From assembly GCA_964507185.1 (NCBI GenBank), contig CAZDOY010000007.1:40059-104058 (forward strand): DNA of 64,000 bases, given 5' to 3'. The stretch is from CAVRTJ01 sp964507185. Lineage in GTDB: Bacteria > Acidobacteriota > UBA4820 > DSQY01. Below the pieces are notes generated by a model. The model was given only the letters and a program-made list of their open reading frames with translations, made no database searches and was not told where the DNA came from. Position numbers and translations under genes: made by a program. Positions 49,417 through 57,220 of this stretch are shown here, piece after piece (positions within the stretch are counted from its first letter, which is position 1; every line of letters begins with the position of its first letter).

Positions 49417-51792
49417 TCAGCCCTTCTCTTCGATCGGTTCGCTGTACTTGCAGGCCTTTTCGGGGCACGCCTTGACCGGCCCGCTCTTCGTCTGGCGTTC
49501 GATAAGATAGGGACTGCCGCAGGTGGGACAGGGCCCCGGCAGAGGTTTCGACCAGGAGATGAAGTCGCACTCAGGGTAGCCCGTACAGCCGTAGAAAAGC
49601 TTCCGCCTCTTGGTAAAGCGCTTGGCCAAGGGCTTTCCGCACTTGGGACACGGTGTTTCCACCGTCTCCTTCTGGATGTATTTGCAGGTAGGGTAGTTGG
49701 AACACGCGACAAATGGGCCATAGCGGCCGTGCTTCTTCACGAGGTTCGAGCCGCATTCCGGGCATTTCTCTTCCAGGGGCTCGTCTTTGGCCACGACCAC
49801 GCTGCCCGATTTGTCCTTTCGGATCTTCAGCGTGTATTTGCATTCGGGGTAACGCTCGCAGGCCAGAAATGCGCCGTAACGCCCCTGGCGTACCGCCATG
49901 GGGCTCCCGCACTTTTCACACGTTTTGGCGTCCTCGGGCACCTCGGGAGGCTTCTCGTCGGGCAGGGGGCGGGTTCCCTTGCATTCCGGGTAACCGGAAC
50001 AGGCGAGAAAGCGTCCGAATCGGCCCATCTTGAGGACCATCGGGCGTCCGCACTTGTCGCAGACTTCGTCGGTCGCCTGGCCCTCCTTGCGGAGGTCCAC
50101 CATCTCACCCTTGGCCGCTTCGAGCTCCTTGTGGAAGTCCGTCCAGAACCGCTCCAGCAGTTTCTGCCGGTCCATGGCCCCGTTTTCGACTTTGTCGAGG
50201 TTCTCTTCCATGGCGGCCGTGTAACCGATGTCGAACAGCGCGGGGAAGTGCTTGATCAGGATCTGGCTGACCAGCATGCCCATGTCGGTGGGCACGAGGG
50301 CACCCTTTTCCTTCTCCACGTAGGTTCGTTCCTGGATCGTCGAGATGATGGTCGCGTAGGTGGAGGGCCGTCCGATGCCGTTCTCCTCCAGGGCCTTCAC
50401 GAGGGTCGCCTCGGTGTAGCGGGGGGGCGGCTCGGTGAACTTCTGCTCCGACTTGAGATCGAGCAGCGTCAGACTCTCGCCCTGTGTGAGGGGAGGTAAC
50501 ACGCCCTTCTCGTCGTTTTCCTCGACCTCGTAGACCGCGAGGAACCCCTGGAAGCGGCAGACGGAGCCAGAGGCGCTGAACAGGGCGTCGCCGCACGCCG
50601 CCTGTACCTTCGTGGCGTCGAAAAGGGCGTCCGCCATCTGGCTCGCAACGAACCGTCGCCAGATCAATCGGTAAAGGGCGAACTCGTCGCGGCCCAGATA
50701 GGGTTTCACGCTTTCGGGCGTGCGTCCCGCATCGGTGGGGCGGATCGCCTCATGGGCGTCCTGAGCCGCCTTCTTCGGCGCGTACAAACGGGGCTTCGGA
50801 GGAAGGAAGTCTCCGCCGAAGGTTTCCTGCACGAACGCCCTGGCCGCATCCACCGCCTGGGGTGAGACGCGGGTCGAATCGGTCCTCATGTAGGTGATGA
50901 GTCCCACCGTCTCCCCTCCGGCCAGGTCGACGCCCTCATACAGGCGCTGGGCCACGGACATGGTCTTCTTCACCGGAAACTTCAGAAGCCTGGCCGCCTC
51001 CTGTTGCAGTTTGCTCGTGATGAAAGGCGGAGACGGGCTCTTCTTCTGCTTCTTCTTTTCCAGCTTCGCGACGGACCAGTCCCGGTCTTTCAGGTGCGCC
51101 AGCAACGCATCGTTTTCTTCCGCGTTGCGTATCTGCGACTTCTTGCCTTTCCACTGGGTGAGCCTGGCGTCGAAAGGCTTGGCCCGCCCACCTTCGCCGC
51201 ACAGCGAGGCGGTTACGGCCCAGTATTCTTCGGGTTGAAAGGCCCGGATGGTGTCCTCCCGCTCGCAGATCATCCTGAGGGCCACGGTCTGTACGCGTCC
51301 GGCCGACAGGCCCTTGCGCACCTTGTCCCAGAGCAACGGCGAAATCTGGTATCCGACGAGGCGGTCGATGATGCGGCGGGCGATCTGAGCGTTGACCTTC
51401 TGGGGGTCCACCTCTATGGGGTGGGCGACGGCGGCCTTGACCGCGGAAGAAGTAATCTCGTGAAAGAGGACGCGCTCGATGGGTTTGCCCATCTCTTTCA
51501 AGAGCTCTGAAAGGTGGTAGCAGATGGCCTCTCCTTCCCGGTCGGGGTCTGCCGCAAGGAGGATGGTGCCGGCTCTGGAGGCGGCCGTATGGATCTTGCT
51601 CACGACGCTCTTCTTCGCGGGGAGAACGACGAAGGTGGGACGGAAATTCTTGTCCACGTCCACGGCCAGTTTATTGCCGGGAAGGTCTCGCACGTGCCCC
51701 ATGGAGGCCATGACGGAAAAGCCCTTGCCCAGGTATTTCTGTATGGCCCTTGCTTTGGCCGGCGATTCGACGATCAGGAGTGTGTCTGCCAT
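49417..51792 (-). CDS. topA: DNA topoisomerase I with five C-terminal zinc ribbons
   Basis: TopA relaxes negative supercoils by cutting one strand. The 791-residue protein has the Toprim domain (ESPAKA near residue 9, AADPDREGEAI near 80), the active-site tyrosine in GLITYMRTDS, and a tail with five four-cysteine ribbons starting near residues 586, 634, 681, 723 and 766. Five is more than the three of E. coli. The start at 51792 lies inside the end of dprA by 19 bases, so dprA and topA are coupled, as is common. Confidence 0.96.
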   Translation of the reverse strand: MADTLLIVESPAKARAIQKYLGKGFSVMASMGHVRDLPGNKLAVDVDKNFRPTFVVLPAKKSVVSKIHTAASRAGTILLAADPDREGEAICYHLSELLKEMGKPIERVLFHEITSSAVKAAVAHPIEVDPQKVNAQIARRIIDRLVGYQISPLLWDKVRKGLSAGRVQTVALRMICEREDTIRAFQPEEYWAVTASLCGEGGRAKPFDARLTQWKGKKSQIRNAEENDALLAHLKDRDWSVAKLEKKKQKKSPSPPFITSKLQQEAARLLKFPVKKTMSVAQRLYEGVDLAGGETVGLITYMRTDSTRVSPQAVDAARAFVQETFGGDFLPPKPRLYAPKKAAQDAHEAIRPTDAGRTPESVKPYLGRDEFALYRLIWRRFVASQMADALFDATKVQAACGDALFSASGSVCRFQGFLAVYEVEENDEKGVLPPLTQGESLTLLDLKSEQKFTEPPPRYTEATLVKALEENGIGRPSTYATIISTIQERTYVEKEKGALVPTDMGMLVSQILIKHFPALFDIGYTAAMEENLDKVENGAMDRQKLLERFWTDFHKELEAAKGEMVDLRKEGQATDEVCDKCGRPMVLKMGRFGRFLACSGYPECKGTRPLPDEKPPEVPEDAKTCEKCGSPMAVRQGRYGAFLACERYPECKYTLKIRKDKSGSVVVAKDEPLEEKCPECGSNLVKKHGRYGPFVACSNYPTCKYIQKETVETPCPKCGKPLAKRFTKRRKLFYGCTGYPECDFISWSKPLPGPCPTCGSPYLIERQTKSGPVKACPEKACKYSEPIEEKG

Positions 51793-52904
51793 TCATTCGG
51801 CTCCTTGGGTGATGTCCTGCGGGCATACCGCGTACCGGGCAATTCTACACATAGCCCGGCCATTTGCAACTCGACAAGGACCGTGAGAATGTCCGGGGCG
51901 GACAGGCCGGACTCGACGCTCAACCGGTCTATGCTCCTCCCCTCGTCCGCGCTCATCGCATCAAAGAGAACGCGCGCCTTGGCGGACAATGCCGAGTCTC
52001 CGCCCTCGGTCCCGGCGGGAATATCGTTAAGAGGTTTCAATCTGCAACATGTGTCTGGGGGAAATTCTTCCAGGACGTCGGCGACTTGCTGGACCAGCTT
52101 GGCACCCTTCTGAATAAGAGTATTCGGGCCTATGCCGGTACGGCTGGTGATGTTGTGAGGCACGGCGAAGACCTCTCGTCCCGTTTCAAGTGCGAAACGA
52201 GCAGTGACGAGAGACCCCGACTTTTCGGTCGCCTCGACGACCAGTACCCCTGAAGTCAGACCTGAAATAACGCGGTTTCGAACGGGAAAATTCCTCGGAA
52301 GGGGCGGCGTCCCAGGCGGGTACTCGCTGATGATCGCCCCGCCCCTGTCCAGGATATTCTGCATAAGCCCATCGTTTTCAGGCGGATATATTCTGTCTAT
52401 ACCCGTGCCCAGGACGGCGGCCGCGTGTCCTTCGACTGCCAGGGAACCCTGATGGGCGGCCGTGTCAATACCGCGCGCCAGACCGCTCACGACTGCCATT
52501 CCGGCGTACACGAGTTCCTTCGCCAGCGTCCTTGCGACGTTCTGACCGTAGACGGTGCACAGCCGGGATCCGACCACCGCGATCGCGGGCAGGGAGAAAA
52601 CCTCCAGGGACCCCTTAACGTACAGCGCGGGCGGGGGATCGGGCAGACTGCGGAGAGACTCCGGATAGCCGGGATCGTCCCATGAAAGGATGGTAACGCC
52701 CTCCTTTTCCGCCGCTCGATCCGCTTCTTCGGCGCCCTCCCAGTCCAGTTTGGCAAGCGACTTGCTTATGTTGGGGTGTAGTTTCACGGGGCGGGCGCCT
52801 TCCCTGAGGGAACGAAGCAAGGCCTTCTTCCCGAGCAGTTCGGCCCTGAGGACGGTCGATAGGGATGTCAAGCGCGTCAGGGCGCTGTAAAGATAAGGTT
52901 CCAC
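51774..52904 (-). CDS. dprA: DNA-processing protein DprA
   Basis: DprA binds incoming single-stranded DNA and loads RecA during natural transformation. The 376-residue protein has an N-terminal helical part, the Rossmann-like core (about 90-300, with VGSR, SGLARGIDTAAHQGSL, GTGIDRIYPPEN and SEYPPGTPPLPRNFPVRNRVISGL, quoted separately) and a C-terminal winged helix. It starts with a GTG at 52904 that has GGAG upstream. With ComEC and type IV pilus genes in the window, it supports competence. Confidence 0.93.
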   Translation of the reverse strand: MEPYLYSALTRLTSLSTVLRAELLGKKALLRSLREGARPVKLHPNISKSLAKLDWEGAEEADRAAEKEGVTILSWDDPGYPESLRSLPDPPPALYVKGSLEVFSLPAIAVVGSRLCTVYGQNVARTLAKELVYAGMAVVSGLARGIDTAAHQGSLAVEGHAAAVLGTGIDRIYPPENDGLMQNILDRGGAIISEYPPGTPPLPRNFPVRNRVISGLTSGVLVVEATEKSGSLVTARFALETGREVFAVPHNITSRTGIGPNTLIQKGAKLVQQVADVLEEFPPDTCCRLKPLNDIPAGTEGGDSALSAKARVLFDAMSADEGRSIDRLSVESGLSAPDILTVLVELQMAGLCVELPGTRYARRTSPKEPNEWQTHS

Positions 52905-52933
52905 TCTGGCTCCAAGCGACGAAAAGGCAAGAA

Positions 52934-52962
52934 TCTATAACACATGAAATGAACCAAGGCAA
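52934..52962 (-). promoter_or_regulatory. Candidate sigma-70 promoter of dprA-topA
   Basis: On the minus strand TTGCCT (52957-52962), 17 bases and TATAGA (52934-52939) form a good promoter. The start would be about 22 bases before the GTG of dprA. Confidence 0.45.
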
Positions 52963-52989
52963 TCATCATCACTACATGGGGAATGCAAA

Positions 52990-53577
52990 ATGGTATCGAG
53001 ATCTTATTTTGAACAGACGGCTCTGGTTCACATCGACTTCCTGTACAACCTGGCCCTCAAGATAACCCGCAACGAGGACGACGCCCAGGACCTGGTGCAG
53101 GAGACCTACCTGCGTGCCTATCGCTTCTTCGACAAGTACGAGCCCGGGACAAACTGCAAGGCCTGGCTCTACCGTATCATGAAAAATACCTTTATCAACC
53201 ACTACAGGAAACAGCACCGCAGACCGAGTGAGGTGGACTTCGATTCCATCGAGGAGACGCAGGAATCTCACGTTCGGTCGGATAGTTCATGGCCCCAGAA
53301 TCCGGAACAGACGCTGATAAATTCGATCATCCGCGAGGACGTTCGAAACGCCTTCCTCCAGTTGCCCCAGGGATATCGTGAAGCTCTGGCACTGTCCCTG
53401 TTGGGAGGTAAGTCCTACAAGGAGATCGCGGACATGATGGACTGCCCCATCGGAACCATCATGTCGCGCATCCACCGCGCCCGCAAACTCATGCAGAAGC
53501 AACTGACGGAGCACGCCGAGGAAAAGAGCTGGGTCGTACCGTCCGAAGCCACCCAACAGCTCGCCCAGGGCGCGTAG
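52990..53577 (+). CDS. ECF-family RNA polymerase sigma factor, SigR-like
   Basis: The 195-residue protein has region 2 (NEDDAQDLVQETYLRAYRFFDKYEPGTNCKAWLYRIMKNTFINHYR, given here as landmarks at about residues 27-73) and region 4 (LPQGYREALALSLLGGKSYKEIADMMDCPIGTIMSRIHRARK at about 120-165). The ETYLRAYRFFDKYEPGTN stretch is like that of the thiol-stress sigma factors SigR/RpoE of actinobacteria and ECF groups with small soluble zinc anti-sigma factors. The candidate anti-sigma gene follows after a strong hairpin. A GGGGA-like site precedes the ATG. Confidence 0.9.
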   Translation: MVSRSYFEQTALVHIDFLYNLALKITRNEDDAQDLVQETYLRAYRFFDKYEPGTNCKAWLYRIMKNTFINHYRKQHRRPSEVDFDSIEETQESHVRSDSSWPQNPEQTLINSIIREDVRNAFLQLPQGYREALALSLLGGKSYKEIADMMDCPIGTIMSRIHRARKLMQKQLTEHAEEKSWVVPSEATQQLAQGA

Positions 53578-53670
53578 ATCTTGCTCGTTCGGGACGACTC
53601 GTTCTCGGTTCGATCCGGGCAGCAGGTCTAAATCACCCAGCACGAACCCGAAAGAACGTATCAGAAATTA

Positions 53671-53721
53671 ATCGGGCCCTCCCAGGGTTACATTCGGAAG
53701 GAGGGCCCGATTTGTTTTTTT
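53671..53721 (+). terminator. Hairpin with T run that also hides a ribosome site
   Basis: A perfect 12-base stem (53671-53682 with 53700-53711) closes a 17-base loop and is followed by TTGTTTTTTT. As a terminator it would end the sigma factor transcript. The stem's right arm carries AAGGAGG, seven bases before the TTG that opens the zinc protein frame, so the hairpin can also block translation of that gene. Confidence 0.8.
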
Positions 53722-54047
53722 CGGGCGAAATGGGTGGCGACGTGGATTGCGTAAGAGTCAGGGCGCTCTTGCCCCTGGTTGTAGCGGATAGGATAAAAGG
53801 GAACCGGTTGCAGAAGATCCGGGAGCACCTCTCTTTCTGCCTCCCGTGCCGCCGCGCCTACGAGGCGCGCAGGCGGCTTCACAGTTCCGTGTCCACGAGC
53901 CTGTCTGGCTCCAAGGCCGCGCCCGGCCAGCTTAAGGAATCCATCAGGGCGTGCATGGACTGTATGGACAACCCGGGCAAGAGGGTGTGTCCGAGGCTGC
54001 GCTTCAAAGTGCGGCTTGTTACGCCTCCTCCCGATGATCTAAAATAG
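53712..54047 (+). CDS. Probable small soluble zinc-binding anti-sigma factor
   Basis: The 111-residue protein has Cys13 and the HxxxCxxC motif His39-Cys43-Cys46 in a region like the ZAS family (RsrA, ChrR N-terminus), then a helix with AAPGQLKESIRACMDC, which resembles the second half of RsrA-like proteins. It would bind zinc and hold the SigR-like factor encoded upstream until oxidation. I use the TTG at 53712, because AAGGAGG lies seven bases before it inside the hairpin; an ATG at 53730 is possible but has no ribosome site. Some cysteines near the end (CMDCMDNPGKRVC) are additional. Confidence 0.6.
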   Translation: MFFSGEMGGDVDCVRVRALLPLVVADRIKGNRLQKIREHLSFCLPCRRAYEARRRLHSSVSTSLSGSKAAPGQLKESIRACMDCMDNPGKRVCPRLRFKVRLVTPPPDDLK

Positions 54048-54137
54048 CGTCCGTTTGGCGCCAAAGGCAGAAAACAGGCCCGTTCCAGGTGGAAATGGGA
54101 ATTCAGTCTGAGGGCGAGCCCCTTGAGGAGTCGATAG

Positions 54138-54656
54138 ATGAAGAAAACCATGACAAAGGTACTCACCGTTCTTCTCGTGCTTGCGAGCGTAATGGTCCTG
54201 ACACCGGTCCTGGCCGGGACGGACGTGGGTGAGCCGGCCACCAACTTTACGCTGCAGCAGATCAACGGTGGGAAGAAGGTCACCCTCTCGCAACTCAAGG
54301 GGAAGCCTACTCTCGTCGTCTTCTGGGCTACCTGGTGCCCGCCCTGCCGGCGGGAGATTCCCCTTCTGAAGAAACTGGATAAAGAGTACGGCCCCAAAGG
54401 CCTGCAAATCGTCGCACTGGCGCTCAACTACCGGGAGACGCAGGACGTGGTCGCCAAGTTCATCAAAGATCACGAACTGCCGTACACGGTTCTCTGGGAC
54501 GAGGACAACAAGACGGCCGATGCCTATTCCGTCACGGGCATACCGACGGCCGTCCTCGTGGATGCGAACGGCGTGATCCGCTTCAGGGGGCACCAGCTAG
54601 AAGATCCCGCTTTCATGGGGCTCCTGAAGGACTACACATCCTCCAAGGCCTCCTGA
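54138..54656 (+). CDS. Periplasmic TlpA/ResA-like thioredoxin
   Basis: The 172-residue protein has a signal peptide or N-terminal anchor (residues 1-26) and a thioredoxin fold with the active site WCPPC (Cys67, Cys70), the family helix REIPLLKKLDKEYG and the cis-proline GIPT near residue 136. It should reduce disulfides outside the cytoplasm, for example for cytochrome c maturation, which fits the CcsA-like gene at 7077. GAGGAG stands seven bases before the ATG. A terminator follows. Confidence 0.9.
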   Translation: MKKTMTKVLTVLLVLASVMVLTPVLAGTDVGEPATNFTLQQINGGKKVTLSQLKGKPTLVVFWATWCPPCRREIPLLKKLDKEYGPKGLQIVALALNYRETQDVVAKFIKDHELPYTVLWDEDNKTADAYSVTGIPTAVLVDANGVIRFRGHQLEDPAFMGLLKDYTSSKAS

Positions 54657-54682
54657 TCGAGGCGCCGCCCCGCACGGTATAG

Positions 54683-54714
54683 AAGGCCCGGCCCTGATGG
54701 GACCGGGCCTTTTC
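54683..54714. terminator. Intrinsic terminator between the TlpA gene and comEC
   Basis: A perfect 9-base stem (AAGGCCCGG with CCGGGCCTT) around an 11-base loop is followed by TTT on the plus strand. It lies between convergent genes and can act for both. Confidence 0.7.
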
Positions 54715-54718
54715 ATCG

Positions 54719-57058
54719 TCACCGGCGCGGCGGGGGAAGCCAGCTCCCGTTTCTCATCCTGTAAACCATTGGACGTCGCGACGGCCAGGCTACGAGAAGA
54801 GCGCCGTCGCGATCTGTCCTGAAAATCGACGATCCAATCCTGATGTAGCGTTGGAGTACGCTCTGGGCCGGGTGGCCGAACCGGTTGGCGCGTCCCACGG
54901 AGAAGAAAGCTGCGCGCGGCGAAGAGGCCTGTACCCAGGGCGGGGTGCTGGAGGTGGCCGAGCCGTGATGTGGAACGATTTCGCCGAATACGGGCCGGAT
55001 CAGCCCCCCTTCCAGGATGTGGCGTTCGGCGTCCGCCTCGATGTCCCCCGTCACAAGGAACGTGCGGCCGCCCTCACGAATCCGGGCCACCAGGCATCGG
55101 TCGTTCTCGCTGCTCTCCGGCCTGTCGGGGTCGGGATGCAGGATCTCCGCTCTGAAAGCTCCTACCCTCAAGGTGTCGGACGTCCTGAGAGGAATGAGTG
55201 ACACGCCCTCTGACCTCGCCGTTCGGGCGATGAACCCGGGCAGTCCGCGTGACGGGGGATCGGTCGCCGGGTAAGCAACGAATCCGACGTCCAGATCCCT
55301 CAGAAGATCCGGGGTCGCTCCCGAATGGTCCGAATCCCAGTGGGTGAGTACGATACCGTCTACGCGGCGGCGCCCGGCGGCGGCGAGGAAAGGCTCGATC
55401 ACCGTCCGGGCCGAAGAGGTCCCTCTCATCATCGGTGTGCCCGCATCGAAGAGAATCGTCCGTCCGTCCCGGCAGAAGACCTGGCAGGAAGCCTCGCCGA
55501 CGTCGAGGACGACCACGGAGGGATCGGGCAGGCGGGGCCGGAGCCACGGTAGCGTCCATGCGCCGACGACCGCAACGGTCGCGAGGACCCACCCCGCACG
55601 TCTCCGCCTTCCCGGCACGGCCAGCGCGCACAGTCCCGCGACGAAGAGCACGGTCCACACCAGGGCTGGACGGGGAATGAAGATCGAGCCCCACCCGGCC
55701 GCCCCCAACCGGGTGGGGAGAACCATGAATATGCGGGCCGACAGGGCCAGTCCCTTGCCCAACACCTGGTGAACGCCGGGGACGAAGGCGAGCCCCAGGA
55801 TGTATGGCAGTCCGAGAACCTGAATGGCCATGATGGGCACGGACGCCAGGGGCGTTGCCAGCCAGCCCAGCGGGGAGATCCTGTGGAAGTCCAGGGCGAG
55901 AATGGGCAGGGTCGACAGCTGGGCCGAGAAACCGACCCAGAGAAGGCGGGTGATCCACCCGGCTGCCCCTTCCATGGCGAAGTGTGCGGGCATGGCGTTC
56001 CAGAGTCCGATGATGCCCAGTGTGGCTGCAAAGGTGAGCTGGAAGCCGGTGTCGAGGATCCACGCGGGGTTCCAGATGAGAAGCGCGGCCAGCGAAACGC
56101 TCCAGGCGTAGAGCGCGCCCTGGGGTCTGGCCAGCAGGCAGGCTGCCAGGAATATCCCGGCCATGAACAGAGCCCTGACGAGAGATGGGCTTGCCGAGGC
56201 GAGGAGCCCGTAGACGATCAAGAGGCAGAGGCCCGAGACGTCCCTCCAGGCCGGCGGGATGCCGGCCAGGTGCGCCACCAGCGCCAGAAGAACCAGCAGG
56301 AGGCCCACGTGCAGGCCGGAAAGCGCCACCAGATGAAAGAGGCCGGACCGGCTCAGGGCGTCGCGCTGGCCCGTCGTGAGAAGGCCCCTTTCCCCGAGAA
56401 GGACCGCCAGCAGGAGTCCGCTGTCCGCGCCCGCGTCCGACCGCAACCGTCTCTCCAGGACGTGCCGGTAGGCGGAGAAGGGGTGGGGCAGGGAGGCGCG
56501 ACCAATTCGTACGAGCCGGGGGCTCCGACACCCGGCGGTCAAAAGGATGCCCTTGCGCCGCAGGTAGGCGCGGCGGTCGAATTCGCCCGGGTTCTGCGGC
56601 CCCCGCGGGCGCTGAAGCCGGAGGCTCGCCTCCACGGAAACGCCGGCAACGGGAGGTCGGATGGGCAGGTAGGCCCGAACCAGCGCATTGCACGCGCGCC
56701 AGGCGTCTGCGGTTTCGAAAGACGTCAGCCGGAGAAGACAACGGGATCCGTCCGGCCAGGGTTCGGAGTGGAGAACGCGCCCTCTCACCCACGCGTAGAC
56801 CGGCACGCCGGACCGGGCCACACTGTCGACCAGCGGATCGGGCCGCGCGGCGTGACGTCCGACGTTGCCGACGGCCAGCCCGGCCAGGATGGCGCAGACA
56901 GGCAAGACCCGGAGCAGCCGCTTCCGGCGGGCCGCGAAAGCACCCAGCAGGCAGGCGCACAGCCCCCATCCGACGGAGGCTGAAATCCACGCCGAGAGTC
57001 CGATTCCGGCCGCGAAGGCCGAAAGGAGGAGCGGCCGGGATATGGTCCGGTTAGTCAT
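54719..57058 (-). CDS. comEC: Competence DNA channel ComEC/Rec2
   Basis: ComEC forms the inner-membrane channel for single-stranded DNA in transformation. The 779-residue protein has an N-terminal membrane segment and OB-like domain (DUF4131, about 1-190), the competence domain with many helices (about 210-500, LFHLVALSGLHVGLLL) and a C-terminal metallo-beta-lactamase domain (about 510-760) with the metal motif THWDSDHSGA and a PHHGSATS segment. All three parts are complete. The gene is the last of the minus-strand block. Confidence 0.93.
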   Translation of the reverse strand: MTNRTISRPLLLSAFAAGIGLSAWISASVGWGLCACLLGAFAARRKRLLRVLPVCAILAGLAVGNVGRHAARPDPLVDSVARSGVPVYAWVRGRVLHSEPWPDGSRCLLRLTSFETADAWRACNALVRAYLPIRPPVAGVSVEASLRLQRPRGPQNPGEFDRRAYLRRKGILLTAGCRSPRLVRIGRASLPHPFSAYRHVLERRLRSDAGADSGLLLAVLLGERGLLTTGQRDALSRSGLFHLVALSGLHVGLLLVLLALVAHLAGIPPAWRDVSGLCLLIVYGLLASASPSLVRALFMAGIFLAACLLARPQGALYAWSVSLAALLIWNPAWILDTGFQLTFAATLGIIGLWNAMPAHFAMEGAAGWITRLLWVGFSAQLSTLPILALDFHRISPLGWLATPLASVPIMAIQVLGLPYILGLAFVPGVHQVLGKGLALSARIFMVLPTRLGAAGWGSIFIPRPALVWTVLFVAGLCALAVPGRRRRAGWVLATVAVVGAWTLPWLRPRLPDPSVVVLDVGEASCQVFCRDGRTILFDAGTPMMRGTSSARTVIEPFLAAAGRRRVDGIVLTHWDSDHSGATPDLLRDLDVGFVAYPATDPPSRGLPGFIARTARSEGVSLIPLRTSDTLRVGAFRAEILHPDPDRPESSENDRCLVARIREGGRTFLVTGDIEADAERHILEGGLIRPVFGEIVPHHGSATSSTPPWVQASSPRAAFFSVGRANRFGHPAQSVLQRYIRIGSSIFRTDRDGALLVAWPSRRPMVYRMRNGSWLPPPRR

Positions 57059-57146
57059 GGCCCAACCTTACCGAGGGGTGACGATCAGCCTGGCGGGCGC
57101 AACGGGTTCGGCCGGATCCGCTGCGGGGCCCTCCGCAAACGAAAGA

Positions 57147-57188
57147 GGCCTTTCCCCGGCTCCGGACGTCGAATCCCGGGGAAAGGCC
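57147..57188 (-). terminator. Candidate terminator between the thioredoxin-TPR gene and comEC
   Basis: A perfect 13-base stem with a 16-base loop lies 33 bases after the stop of the thioredoxin-TPR gene. On the minus strand it is followed by TCTTTCGTTT, a modest T-rich tail. Confidence 0.6.
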
Positions 57189-57220
57189 ATCAGATTTACC
57201 GTTCCTGGAATCTTCCCGGA

